NCBI GenBank assembly: GCA_958427145.1
Contig: CAUAAZ010000036.1
Location: 1-22,160 of the forward strand
Direction of reading: 5' to 3'
Length of the DNA: 22,160 nucleotides
Source: an uncultured Collinsella sp.
GTDB lineage: Bacteria > Actinomycetota > Coriobacteriia > Coriobacteriales > Coriobacteriaceae
This document shows, in pieces, positions 6,761 to 14,722 of this stretch. The notes under the pieces are model-generated. The model was given only the letters and a program-made list of their open reading frames with translations, made no database searches and was not told the origin of the DNA. The translations under genes were made by a program, and so were the position numbers. Each line of letters opens with the position of its first letter. The stretch's first letter is position 1.

Positions 6761-8104
6761 TTACTTAAGCTCGGGCCAGAAATCCTTGTTGGCCTCGATG
6801 AGCTCGTCCAGGATCTGCTTGGCAACGCTCGCCGAAGGAATGGTCTTGGAGAGCGTGAGTGCCTGCCAGAGCTTCTGGTAGCTGCCCTCGACCCAAGCCT
6901 GGACAACGAGCTTCTCGACGGAAACCTGCTGCTCCATCAGGCCCTTCTGGAACTGCGGAATCGGGCCCTGGCAGATCTTCTCAAAGCCGTTGGAACCGAC
7001 AATGCAAGGCACCTCGACCATGGCCGTCGGGTCGAAGTTGGGCACAGCGCCATCGTTGGGGACGATCAGCAGGAAGCGCTCGAGCGTGTTCTCGGCCAGT
7101 GCGCAGGCAAGGTCGACGATGTAGTTGGCATGTACATCTGGCTCAAAGCCGCCGTCTTTAGCCGTACCCTTGGCGATGATGTCGCGGCAAGCGCCAAAGA
7201 CCTTCTTCTCGCGGCCGTCCATAACCTCATTGGCGCGAGTGTAGTTGGGGTCAGACGTCTCGACGACATAGTCCGGGTACAGGTAATACTTGAGGTAGGT
7301 ATTGGGAATCGTCTCGGGATCGACAGCATAGACATCCTTGGCCTTGCCGAAGGTGTGAATCCAGCTCTCCTCGACATGCTGCTCCTTACCGGCCTCGTGC
7401 TCGATGCCGTCCAGGTAGCCGTTCTTAGCCATGTGCTCCTTAATCTGCGGCATGAGGTCGTTGCCGTCCTTGTCGTAGATCTTGCTCCACCAACCAAAGT
7501 GGTTGAGGCCGTAGTAGCTATACTGCAGCTCGCGACGATCCTTGATGCCGCACATACGGCTCATCTTATCCATAAGGTCGATCGGCATGTCGCAGATGTT
7601 GATGATGCGGCTGTTGGGGCGCAGCACGCGGCAGGCCTCGGCGACGATGGCCGCGGGGTTGGAGTAGTTGAGCATCCAGGCGTTAGGGCTGTACTTCTCC
7701 ATGTAGTCGAGGATCTCGATGACACCACCGATGGAGCGCATGCCGTAGGCGATACCGCCGGCACCGCAGGTCTCTTGGCCAACGCAGCCGTACTTGAGAG
7801 GAATCTTCTCGTCGAGCTCACGCATGGCGTACAGGCCGACGCGGATGTGAGCAAGGACGAAGTCGGTCCCGGTGAATGCGGTCTCGGGGTCGGTGGTGTA
7901 GCTAAACTCAACCTCGGGGGCGTTCTCGTGGAAGTAGATCTCGCAGGCCTTGGCCACGGTCTCCTGGCGCTCGGCGTTGTTGTCGTAGAAGGTCACCTTG
8001 TTGACCGGGAAGCGGTCGCGCTCCTCAAGCAGCATCAGGGCAATGCCCGGGGTGAAGGTAGAGCCACCGCCGGCAATGGTCACGGCATAGTTTTTCTTGG
8101 ACAT
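6761..8104 (-). CDS. glvA: GH4 family 6-phospho-alpha-glucosidase
   Basis: Family GH4 enzymes split PTS-phosphorylated disaccharides by an NAD+ and Mn2+ dependent redox mechanism, here yielding glucose 6-phosphate. The 447-residue product has an N-terminal dinucleotide-binding motif (AGGGSTFTPG, 11-20), ETCGAGGIAYGMRSI, the metal cysteine and catalytic acid of CDMP (Cys171, Asp172), and the second metal ligand in GLNHFGW (His202). A conserved PNTYLKYYLYPD segment at about 267-278 holds the candidate catalytic tyrosine. The CDMP form resembles alpha-specific GlvA/MalH enzymes. The ATG at 8104 has a GAGGAGGAC ribosome site. It follows the PTS gene by 154 bases and is probably in its operon. The exact sugar (maltose, sucrose isomers, a glucosyl-polyol) cannot be read from sequence. 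Confidence 0.93.
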   Translation of the reverse strand: MSKKNYAVTIAGGGSTFTPGIALMLLEERDRFPVNKVTFYDNNAERQETVAKACEIYFHENAPEVEFSYTTDPETAFTGTDFVLAHIRVGLYAMRELDEKIPLKYGCVGQETCGAGGIAYGMRSIGGVIEILDYMEKYSPNAWMLNYSNPAAIVAEACRVLRPNSRIINICDMPIDLMDKMSRMCGIKDRRELQYSYYGLNHFGWWSKIYDKDGNDLMPQIKEHMAKNGYLDGIEHEAGKEQHVEESWIHTFGKAKDVYAVDPETIPNTYLKYYLYPDYVVETSDPNYTRANEVMDGREKKVFGACRDIIAKGTAKDGGFEPDVHANYIVDLACALAENTLERFLLIVPNDGAVPNFDPTAMVEVPCIVGSNGFEKICQGPIPQFQKGLMEQQVSVEKLVVQAWVEGSYQKLWQALTLSKTIPSASVAKQILDELIEANKDFWPELK

Positions 8105-8200
8105 GATGTCCTCCTCATTCTGGCCGCTTGCTCAATCCATCCCCGTACGCGGCCTGCACGGTTTGGAATTGTTACCTAGAAGTGGAGTTTTTATCTCTAG

Positions 8201-8240
8201 AATCGGCCTTGCGGTGCATACCGGCTCTGCAAGGCCGATT
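8201..8240 (-). other. Intra-operon stem-loop between PTS and GH4 genes
   Basis: AATCGGCCTTGC (8201-8212) and GCAAGGCCGATT (8229-8240) are perfect 12-bp complements around a 16-base loop. No T-run follows in either direction, so an mRNA processing or stabilising hairpin is more likely than a terminator. Confidence 0.6.
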
Positions 8241-8258
8241 GTTTCGATGGACGATGGT

Positions 8259-9851
8259 TTACAGAAGACTCTCGAACTTCTCGCGAACCTGCGGGACGGT
8301 AAGGCCGATGATGACCTGGATTGACTGGCCTTGGACCACCAAGCCATGCGTACCGATTGCCTTGAAGGAAGCCTCGGGTGCAACGGCGCCCTTGTCCTTG
8401 ACGTTAACGCGCAGACGGGTAGCGCAGTTAGTTACATCGATGACGTTGTCCGTGCCACCGAGTAGATCGAGGATGTTCTCGGCAAGCACCAAGCGCTCGT
8501 CATCCTTACTCTGGGCGACCGATTTGCTAGCAGCAGCACCGCTCTGCTTTTGCTTGTAGTCGGCCTTGGACTTGAGCTCGACCTCAACATCGTCATCCTC
8601 GCGACCGGGGGTCTTAAAGTCGAACTTGATGATCAAGAAACGGAAGACCACGACCCAAAGAGCGGTAAAGCACAGACCGACAAGGATGGAGATGGCGTAC
8701 TGCAGACCGTGTGCGGCCCAAAGGGGCAGCCAGTCCCACGAGAGCATCGAGATGATTCCGCCGTCGAAGATGCCCACGACGCCAAGGAGGTTTTGAGCCA
8801 TGCAGCCGAGCGCTCCGAGCACGCAGTGGACGACGAACAGGCCGGGCGCAATGAACAGGAAGGTGAAGTCAAGCGGCTCGGTAATACCGCAAAGCATAGC
8901 GGTAAGGGTGACGGGAATGAGCAGAGCCTTGACGCGCTGCTTGCGCTCGGGTTTGGCGGTCATATAAAACGCAATGGCGACGCCGAGCGAGCCGAAGACC
9001 TTAGTCCAACCAGGGCAGGTATAGGCAGCCCAGGGTGCGGCATCCTTAAGAGCAATGCTCGGATCGGCAGCCAGTTGGGGCAGGATGTTGGCCCAAGCAG
9101 CAAAGATGCCACCGTTGACCGCCGCGTTGTCGTAATAGAACGGCGTATAGATAAAGTGGTGCAGGCCTGTAGGGATCAGCACGCGCTCGAAGAAAGCAAA
9201 GACGCCCACGCCGAACGTACCGGCGGAAAGGATGAATCCCTGGAAGGCGGAGATAGCAGCCTGAACATGCGGCCACACCAGGCAGGCGATAAGAGCGACC
9301 GGAACCATAACGAAGAAACCGATCATATAGATGAACACGGAGCCCGAGAACACGCCCAACCACTCAGGAAGTTCGGTGTCGAAGTACTTGTTGTGAAGCA
9401 TCGTGGCGATACCAGAGATAATGAGCGCGCCCATGATGCCCATGTCAAGCGTTTTGATGCTTGCGATAGTGGCAAGACCAGTACCGCTGCCCGCCTCGAC
9501 AGAATAGTCGACACCAAAGACAGGGCCCCACTGCCCCAAGATTGTGCTTACAAAGTAGTTGAAGGTAAGGTAGATGGCCAAAGCCTCCATGCAGCAGCGG
9601 GCGTTCTGCTTGTTCGCGAGCGAGATTGGCAACGCTACGCAAAACAGCAACGGCATCTGGTTAAAGAGCGTCCAACCACCCTGGAGCAGCACATTCCAGC
9701 AATCAAACCAAAGATGGCCCGCAGTGGCCATCTCGCCAAAGATCGCCTCGGTGGTAAACAACGTACCCAGGCCGACGACGATTCCGGAAAATGCGAAAAG
9801 AATTGCAGGCGTGTACATTGCACCGCCGAAACGTTGTATCTTTTGCATCAT
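8259..9851 (-). CDS. PTS alpha-glucoside transporter, EIICB
   Basis: The 530-residue membrane protein takes up a sugar while phosphorylating it. The EIIC domain (about 1-430) begins with MQKIQRFGGAMYTPAILFAF and contains TGLHHFIYTPF and the family hallmark GITEPLDFTFLFIAP, with about ten hydrophobic spans. A charged linker (about 435-460) leads to an EIIB domain with the phosphocysteine in VTNCATRLRV (Cys476). There is no EIIA domain, so a separate EIIA must supply phosphate. The layout matches the GlvC/MalP glucose-family branch. The start is taken at the first of two adjacent ATGs (9851), behind GAGAGGGGG about 10 bases upstream; 9848 is equally possible, while the open frame to 9977 lacks a ribosome site. 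It pairs functionally with the GH4 gene downstream. Confidence 0.92.
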   Translation of the reverse strand: MMQKIQRFGGAMYTPAILFAFSGIVVGLGTLFTTEAIFGEMATAGHLWFDCWNVLLQGGWTLFNQMPLLFCVALPISLANKQNARCCMEALAIYLTFNYFVSTILGQWGPVFGVDYSVEAGSGTGLATIASIKTLDMGIMGALIISGIATMLHNKYFDTELPEWLGVFSGSVFIYMIGFFVMVPVALIACLVWPHVQAAISAFQGFILSAGTFGVGVFAFFERVLIPTGLHHFIYTPFYYDNAAVNGGIFAAWANILPQLAADPSIALKDAAPWAAYTCPGWTKVFGSLGVAIAFYMTAKPERKQRVKALLIPVTLTAMLCGITEPLDFTFLFIAPGLFVVHCVLGALGCMAQNLLGVVGIFDGGIISMLSWDWLPLWAAHGLQYAISILVGLCFTALWVVVFRFLIIKFDFKTPGREDDDVEVELKSKADYKQKQSGAAASKSVAQSKDDERLVLAENILDLLGGTDNVIDVTNCATRLRVNVKDKGAVAPEASFKAIGTHGLVVQGQSIQVIIGLTVPQVREKFESLL

Positions 9852-9997
9852 GACGGGGAATCCCCCTCTCTTCATTCGGAGCGCTGCGGTTTTGGCTTCA
9901 CTCGAGACCGCAGACGCGCCGTTTGCGTGTACCTCGTGCAATAGGACGGGTGGGCCCGCTTCCCTGACTTCTTGCACTTACGTCTTATCACATCACT

Positions 9998-10017
9998 CAT
10001 CTATACAAGTTAGTATA
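9998..10017 (-). promoter_or_regulatory. Candidate operator and -10 region of the PTS-GH4 operon
   Basis: Reading leftwards, TATACT (10017-10012) resembles a -10 box and is followed by CTTGTATAGATG (10009-9998). The same 12-mer occurs on the other strand at 10127-10138, before the divergent dehydrogenase. A protein bound here would cover the likely transcription start. No clear -35 box is seen. Confidence 0.45.
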
Positions 10018-10126
10018 AATACTACAGTCGGTCAACGGTTGATTATTGGCCGTAAACGGTATATGTCCAGTATTTCCCCTGCTAAATCTGACATAGCTGA
10101 TGGCTGAAATTTATATTTCTTTTCAC

Positions 10127-10138
10127 CTTGTATAGATG
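10127..10138 (+). promoter_or_regulatory. Second CTTGTATAGATG element
   Basis: This is an exact inverted copy of the 12-mer at 9998-10009, just upstream of the -35 box of the dehydrogenase promoter. It is probably an auxiliary site for the same regulator. Confidence 0.45.
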
Positions 10139-10141
10139 TGC

Positions 10142-10170
10142 TTGTCTATATCTATAGACATGCCTATACT
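10142..10170 (+). promoter_or_regulatory. Promoter with operator palindrome in its spacer
   Basis: TTGTCT (10142-10147) and TATACT (10165-10170) are 17 bases apart. The 18-bp palindrome TGTCTATATCTATAGACA (10143-10160) fills the region between them. This is the classic position for repression. The expected binder is the GntR/UTRA protein at 11298, whose family favours GT-N-TA-N-AC-like symmetric sites. Confidence 0.65.
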
Positions 10171-10206
10171 TCATTACAACATTCACCACCACGTTAAGGA
10201 GTCACC

Positions 10207-11232
10207 ATGAAAAGCGCGGTCTTCTATGGAAAGCACGACCTCAGAGTCGAGGAATCGGCAAAGCCGGCCGTGGGCAAGCGCGACGTTCTGATCAACGTCA
10301 AAGCTTGCGGCGTCTGCGGTACCGACGTTCATATCTATGAAGGCGACAAGGGTGCAGCCGACGTTACCCCGCCCACGATCCTTGGTCATGAGTTTGCGGG
10401 CGTTGTCGAGGCCGTGGGCAGCGACGTCGCTGGCTTTAAACCGGGCGATCGCGTGTGCATCGACCCAAACCATCCCTGCGGCTGCTGCGAACCCTGCCGC
10501 GACGGAATCAACCACTACTGCGAGCATATGACCGGTTACGGCACCACCGTTAACGGCGGCTTTGCCGAGTACTGCTCCGTCGATATGCAGCAAGTCTACA
10601 AGTTGGGCGATCACACCAGCTTTGAGCAGGGTGCTATGACCGAGCCCGTCGCCTGCTGCCTGCACGGCATCGATATGTGCAACATCAAGCCCGGCAGCAC
10701 AGTTGTCGTTATCGGCGGTGGCATGATCGGTCTGCTCATGATGCAGCTTGCCAAAAACGCCGGCGCCACCAAGGTCGTCTTGCTCGAGCCCGTCGAGGGC
10801 AAGCGCGAGGTTGCGCTCAAACTCGGCGCCGATCTGGCAATTGATTCCATCCACGAGGACGTCCCGGCCCGCCTGAAGCAGGAGGGCGTCGGCAACGTCG
10901 ATGTCGTTATCGAGTGTGTTGGCAAGCCCGTCACCATCGAGCAGGCCATCCAGATCGCCGGCCACAAGGCTACGGTCATGATGTTCGGCCTCACCAAGCC
11001 CGATGAGACAATCACCGTCAAGCCCTTCGAGGTCTTCCAGAAGGAGCTTGTGCTTACCTCGTCCTACATCAACCCTTATACGCAGCGTCGCGCGCTCGAG
11101 CTCATCGACTCTGGCAGGCTCGACGTATCCTCGATGGTCGCCAAGGTGGCTTCCCTCGACGAACTCGGCGCCATCCTGTCAGACCCAGCTCTGCGTGCCA
11201 TGGGTAAATATATAATCGACCCCAGCAAGTAA
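10207..11232 (+). CDS. Zinc-dependent polyol (sorbitol-type) dehydrogenase, MDR family
   Basis: This 341-residue medium-chain dehydrogenase probably oxidises a secondary alcohol of a polyol with NAD+. Catalytic zinc ligands fit Cys37 in ACGVCGTD, the pair His61-Glu62 in GHEFAG, and TEPVACCLH at 145-153. The structural zinc site is complete (Cys91, 94, 97, 105). The Rossmann motif GGGMIG lies at 170-175, and an acidic residue after the next strand (LLEP) favours NAD+ over NADP+. An AAGGAG ribosome site precedes ATG 10207. It diverges from the PTS-GH4 operon and is followed by a GntR regulator, so its substrate is probably a product of the imported sugar, for example sorbitol. Threonine or butanediol dehydrogenase activity cannot be excluded. 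Confidence 0.88.
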   Translation: MKSAVFYGKHDLRVEESAKPAVGKRDVLINVKACGVCGTDVHIYEGDKGAADVTPPTILGHEFAGVVEAVGSDVAGFKPGDRVCIDPNHPCGCCEPCRDGINHYCEHMTGYGTTVNGGFAEYCSVDMQQVYKLGDHTSFEQGAMTEPVACCLHGIDMCNIKPGSTVVVIGGGMIGLLMMQLAKNAGATKVVLLEPVEGKREVALKLGADLAIDSIHEDVPARLKQEGVGNVDVVIECVGKPVTIEQAIQIAGHKATVMMFGLTKPDETITVKPFEVFQKELVLTSSYINPYTQRRALELIDSGRLDVSSMVAKVASLDELGAILSDPALRAMGKYIIDPSK

Positions 11233-11245
11233 ATCGATCGACACC

Positions 11246-11277
11246 TGCGCGAGCGGTCCTCATCCACCGCTCGCGCA
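11246..11277 (+). other. Stem-loop between dehydrogenase and GntR genes
   Basis: TGCGCGAGCGG (11246-11256) pairs perfectly with CCGCTCGCGCA (11267-11277) over a 10-base loop. No T-run follows, so it is perhaps a partial terminator or a processing site that lowers regulator expression. Confidence 0.6.
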
Positions 11278-11297
11278 CTCAGCTCTAGGAGACCGTC

Positions 11298-12053
11298 ATG
11301 GCGCGAGCCATCTTCCAAACTATTTATGACAACGTGAAGCAGTCGATTGACGACGGCACATACGCCTATCAGAGTTATCTGCCTTCGGAGACCGAGCTCA
11401 CGCAGCTGTTTGACTGTTCGCGCATGACGGTCCGTCGCGCTATCTCGATGCTTGCGGCAGATGGTTACGTGCTCCCCCAGCAAGGCAAAGGCATGCGCGT
11501 CATTCGCAACATCAGTGACGAGAAGAGTCGTGGTGGCGGCGGACTCGAGACCTTTAAGGAAATCGCGGTCAACCGAGGCTTTGAGCTCAAAACGGTCACC
11601 ACCGTCTTTGAGCTCCTCATCTGCAGCAAGGCGCTCTCTAAGATTACCGGGTTTCCCGAAGGCTGTGAGCTCACACGCGCCAAACGCATCCGTTATGCAG
11701 ACGGACAAGCCGTGTGCTCCGACGACTCCTATTACCTAAGCTCACAGGTACCGGGGCTGACACCCGAGATTGTCAACGACTCGATCTATCGTTACCTCGA
11801 AGAAGACCTTGGCATTAAAATTGCCACGGGCAAACGCGATGTAACGATCGAGCATCCCACGCCCGAGGATGAGCGCGTGCTCGATCTCGACGACTTTAAC
11901 GCACTCGCCGTTATACGCGGACAGACCTACAACGCCGACGGTATCCTTATGGAATACACCGAGACCAAACAGGTTCCCGGGTTCTTTTTGCTCCATGAAA
12001 CCGTGACGCGCAACGGTACCGGTCGAACCGGCCACCAAAGCAGCATGAACTAA
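11298..12053 (+). CDS. GntR/HutC-family transcriptional regulator with UTRA domain
   Basis: The 251-residue protein has an N-terminal winged helix (about 5-70) with LPSETELTQLFDCSRMTVRR, a typical GntR recognition region, and the wing GYVLPQQGKG. The remainder (about 90-245) is a UTRA effector-binding domain, recognisable by ELTRAKRIRYADGQAV and the late segment GILMEYTETKQVPGFF. The layout resembles TreR, which senses a phosphorylated disaccharide. ATG 11298 follows TAGGAG. It lies 65 bases after the dehydrogenase and is probably co-transcribed. It is the likely repressor acting at 10143-10160 and the paired 12-mers, with the imported phospho-sugar as candidate inducer. Confidence 0.92.
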   Translation: MARAIFQTIYDNVKQSIDDGTYAYQSYLPSETELTQLFDCSRMTVRRAISMLAADGYVLPQQGKGMRVIRNISDEKSRGGGGLETFKEIAVNRGFELKTVTTVFELLICSKALSKITGFPEGCELTRAKRIRYADGQAVCSDDSYYLSSQVPGLTPEIVNDSIYRYLEEDLGIKIATGKRDVTIEHPTPEDERVLDLDDFNALAVIRGQTYNADGILMEYTETKQVPGFFLLHETVTRNGTGRTGHQSSMN

Positions 12054-12062
12054 CCATTTATT

Positions 12063-12134
12063 AGTTGCGGTGGAATAGTTCCTAGAATGGCCAGCTTAAG
12101 GGCAAAACAGGAACTATTCCACCGCAACTTTTTT
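12063..12134 (+). terminator. Long-stem terminator after GntR gene
   Basis: Arms of 21 bases at 12063-12083 and 12109-12129 are perfectly complementary across a 25-base loop and end in a run of six T. The stem is unusually long for a terminator and begins 10 bases after the stop codon; it may be a dispersed repeat recruited as terminator. Confidence 0.8.
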
Positions 12135-12165
12135 GGCCGGCGGGGCAGTACCTGTCCCACCGGCC
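12135..12165 (-). repeat. GGGACAGG-core hairpin, copy 1
   Basis: GGCCGG (12135-12140) and CCGGCC (12160-12165) close a hairpin with inner pairs GGG/CCC and CAG/CTG, one mismatch and one G-T pair. Read on the minus strand it contains GGGACAGGTAC, the core shared with the hairpins at 14689 and 22029. It lies 20 bases past the stop of the minus-strand ferredoxin gene. Confidence 0.6.
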
Positions 12166-12184
12166 ATCATTTACGCTCTTTTAG

Positions 12185-13438
12185 CTAGTCCGCGAGCTTC
12201 TCCACCTGATCGAGCATCTTGTCGAGCTTAGCCTTTGCCTCGGCCTTGACCTTCTCGGCCTCCTCGTGGGCCTTGGCCTTCTGAGCGGCCTTTTCCTCGG
12301 CCTCGGGATCGACGACGACCAGGTTAGATGCATCATGCTCAACCAACTTAAGCGCATGCTCGGGACACACCTTGACGCAGGCCCCGCAACCTAGGCAATA
12401 CGTGGACTCCAGTGCAAAGCGACCGCTTCCCACCAAATCGCAGGCAAACGTGGGGCACACGTTGACACACTCGCCACACGACGTGCACTTGTCAAAATCG
12501 CACTCCGGCGTGCTCACCTGCATGTTCTGGGCAAGCTCGGGATGGTTTTGCAGCGTCGAGAGTACCAGCTGGCGCCCGTGCGTAAGCGTACGGCGACGCT
12601 TGGTCGTCGTGGTGCCGCACATGGTGTTGAGCGTGCGCTCCAGCTGCGTAATCTGGTGACGGTGGGCCTTCAACTTCTGCGTCACCGAGGCCAGCGCCGC
12701 CGTCGCCGGATTGAGCTTGGTCACCGTCAGGCCCGTTGTACGGGCGATCTTTTCCATGTACTCTTTGCGCTCGTACTCGCGAAGCTTATGGCACTTGAGG
12801 CTCTTGGGGTCGACCTCCAGGCCCATGCCCGTACCGGCCCACTCCTCGGCAGTGGCGATGGCCTCGCCCAGAATATCCTCGCCACCGGTGTTGCGACACT
12901 TATCGCACACGCCCAGTGGCAGGTAGACGCTCACGTTGGGATAGTCGGCCAGCACCGAGAACCAGGTCTCGGCCGTAATATCGCCCACACAGGCAACGAC
13001 GACCTCGTTTTCGCGCGGCATGCGCTTGAGGGCGCGCGTGCAGGTGACGTAAGCGGTCTCATGGCTCGTAGCAGCAGAGACAATGTCGTCATACAGGTTT
13101 TTGGGCGCCAGGCGCGGCGAGATGATCGCCTCGGTCGGACAGGCAGCGGCGCACAGGCCGCACTTGCGACAGGAGTCGAGGATCTCGATGGAGTCTTCCT
13201 CGACCTCGATAGCGTTGACCGGGCACACGTCCATGCACGCGGTGCAGCCGCTCTTTTCGTTTTTGCAGGTCAGGCACGGAATGGTGTTGCCGCGCGGGCG
13301 CTCCTTGTAGTCGGCAGGGTTCCACTGCGGCGCCGACGGATCGAGTGCATCGGTCACGCCGCCAAGCGGGTTTTTAAGAAAGTCGAAACCCTTGCTGATC
13401 TCGATAATGTCATCAAACAGATCGTGTTCCTGCGCCAT
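12185..13438 (-). CDS. Four-cluster ferredoxin-like 4Fe-4S protein
   Basis: This 417-residue soluble protein probably carries electrons. The N-terminal pair of sites has cysteines at 65/68/72 with extra Cys55/58 (CLTC…CTACMDVCP), and 90/93/96/100 (CRKCGLCAAACP). The C-terminal pair has 318/321/324/328 (CTSCGECVNVCP) and 348/351/354/358 (CLGCGACVKVCP). The central 200 residues are not a domain I know; they contain further cysteines (133, 150, 178, 181, 216) and a basic, helical stretch (KLKAHRHQITQLERTL). The last 40 residues are an Ala/Lys/Glu-rich helix. There is no signal peptide or membrane span. ATG 13438 follows AGGGAGGGG. No partner oxidoreductase is adjacent, so the redox partner is unknown. 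Confidence 0.85.
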   Translation of the reverse strand: MAQEHDLFDDIIEISKGFDFLKNPLGGVTDALDPSAPQWNPADYKERPRGNTIPCLTCKNEKSGCTACMDVCPVNAIEVEEDSIEILDSCRKCGLCAAACPTEAIISPRLAPKNLYDDIVSAATSHETAYVTCTRALKRMPRENEVVVACVGDITAETWFSVLADYPNVSVYLPLGVCDKCRNTGGEDILGEAIATAEEWAGTGMGLEVDPKSLKCHKLREYERKEYMEKIARTTGLTVTKLNPATAALASVTQKLKAHRHQITQLERTLNTMCGTTTTKRRRTLTHGRQLVLSTLQNHPELAQNMQVSTPECDFDKCTSCGECVNVCPTFACDLVGSGRFALESTYCLGCGACVKVCPEHALKLVEHDASNLVVVDPEAEEKAAQKAKAHEEAEKVKAEAKAKLDKMLDQVEKLAD

Positions 13439-13589
13439 GCGCGGCCCCTCCCTGAGCAGTGCAAACAAGCAAGAGATAATGATACGCTATCGGCCCACGC
13501 CTCGGGCAAATTACACGCGGCGCACCTTTGAGGCAAATAGTCTATAGCCTATCGCCGCCTCGATTGCACAAGATCGATCAAACGCCAAG

Positions 13590-14657
13590 CTATGCCTCGC
13601 ACATGAGCTGCACAAGCTTTTGTTTGGTCACCTTGGCCTGCTCGTTAGCCATATTGCGTTCGTTTCTAAAGGCCGCATCTGCAACGCTCATCAGGTCGGT
13701 AACGGAAATCTCGCCAAGTCCCAGCTCCGCGAGCGTCGTCGGTAGGCCGACGCGCTGGCAAAACTCGAGCACCTGATCAAGCTCGGGCGCACGCTCCAAA
13801 CGAAGCTGGACCACTAGGCCAAATGCCACGGCCTCGCCGTGCATGGCCTTGCACTCGGGCAGGATCGTCAACCCGTTGGCGATGGCATGTGCCAACGCCA
13901 AGCCACCGCTCTCAAAGCCGACGCCCGAGAGCAGAATATTGCACTCGATCAGGCGCTCAACCGCCGGCGATATACGGCCCTTTTTGAGATCGCGCTTGGC
14001 AGCGACGCCGCACTCCATGAGTGTGTCATAGCAGGCACGAGCCGCAACCAAAGCCAAGTGCCCCGGCGCGCCACCGTGTTCGTTGACGCCGTGCGCCGCG
14101 GCGCACGAACGCGCCTCGAAGTACGTTGCCAGCGCATCGCCCATGCCAGCGACCGTCATACGCAGCGGGGCCGCCGCGACCACGTTGGTATCGACCACGA
14201 CCAGGTCTGGATTCTTCTCGAGCATCAGGTAGCGGTCGAACGACCCATCCTCGTGATACAACACCGAAATCGCGCTGCACGGACCGTCCATCGAAGCCGC
14301 CGTGGGGCATACGCACAACGGCAACTCGGCATAAAACGCAACGGCCTTGGCGATATCGAGCATCTTGCCGCCGCCAATACCCACCACCATGTCGCAATAC
14401 TCAGCCCGGGCTTCCTTAGCCATTTCAACAACGGCCTCTTCCGTACACGGACCGTTATAGATCTTAAAGAATGGCTCGCTTAGATCTTCGTCCAGAAATC
14501 CATCGACGATCTGCCTGCACAGCCGATCCTCGGTGCCCTGGTCAAACAGGACATAGGCAGCGCAACCCAACCATGACAAATACCTGCCCTGACGCGAGAG
14601 CTCACCCGGCCCCTGAACATACCGACCGGGACCGCCATAAACCATGGGAAGCGCCAT
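13590..14657 (-). CDS. GldA-like glycerol dehydrogenase paralogue
   Basis: The 355-residue protein belongs to the iron-containing/GldA alcohol dehydrogenase superfamily, which in this branch oxidises glycerol to dihydroxyacetone with NAD+. The NAD-binding motif GIGGGKMLDIAKA spans about 93-105. Metal ligands fit Asp174 in GMGDALATYFEA, His257 in LAHAIANGL and His273 in AMHGEAVAFG. It is clearly similar along its length to the next gene but has a more divergent N-terminus and a shorter C-terminus, so its substrate may differ. ATG 14657 has an AAAGGGCGG ribosome site about 8 bases away. A hairpin and the terminator of the upstream gene lie between the two, so it probably has its own promoter. 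Confidence 0.86.
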   Translation of the reverse strand: MALPMVYGGPGRYVQGPGELSRQGRYLSWLGCAAYVLFDQGTEDRLCRQIVDGFLDEDLSEPFFKIYNGPCTEEAVVEMAKEARAEYCDMVVGIGGGKMLDIAKAVAFYAELPLCVCPTAASMDGPCSAISVLYHEDGSFDRYLMLEKNPDLVVVDTNVVAAAPLRMTVAGMGDALATYFEARSCAAAHGVNEHGGAPGHLALVAARACYDTLMECGVAAKRDLKKGRISPAVERLIECNILLSGVGFESGGLALAHAIANGLTILPECKAMHGEAVAFGLVVQLRLERAPELDQVLEFCQRVGLPTTLAELGLGEISVTDLMSVADAAFRNERNMANEQAKVTKQKLVQLMCEA

Positions 14658-14688
14658 ACGAGAATCCGCCCTTTCATCAACAACAATT

Positions 14689-14717
14689 GGTGCAAAGCAA
14701 CCTGACCCCTTTGCACC
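14689..14717 (-). repeat. GGGTCAGG-core hairpin, copy 2
   Basis: GGTGCAAAG (14689-14697) pairs perfectly with CTTTGCACC (14709-14717). Read on the minus strand the middle is AAAGGGGTCAGGTTGCTTT, matching 15 of 19 bases of the hairpin at 22036-22054. It lies in the leader of the GldA-like gene at 13590. Confidence 0.65.
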
Positions 14718-14722
14718 ATAGC

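Noticed and set aside
5557..6906. Extended N-terminus of YchF
   Set aside because: The first 91 codons are Arg/Ser/Pro-rich shadow sequence; the GTG at 6633 has an ideal ribosome site and gives the family N-terminus.
6542..8179. 545-codon plus-strand open frame
   Set aside because: It runs antisense to ychF and the GH4 gene, whose motifs are complete. Its sequence is low-complexity Leu/Val/Asp/Gly-rich, typical of a GC-rich shadow frame, with no ribosome site.
8550..9944. 464-codon plus-strand open frame
   Set aside because: Antisense shadow of the PTS EIICB gene; very Asp/Arg/Lys-rich with no recognisable domain.
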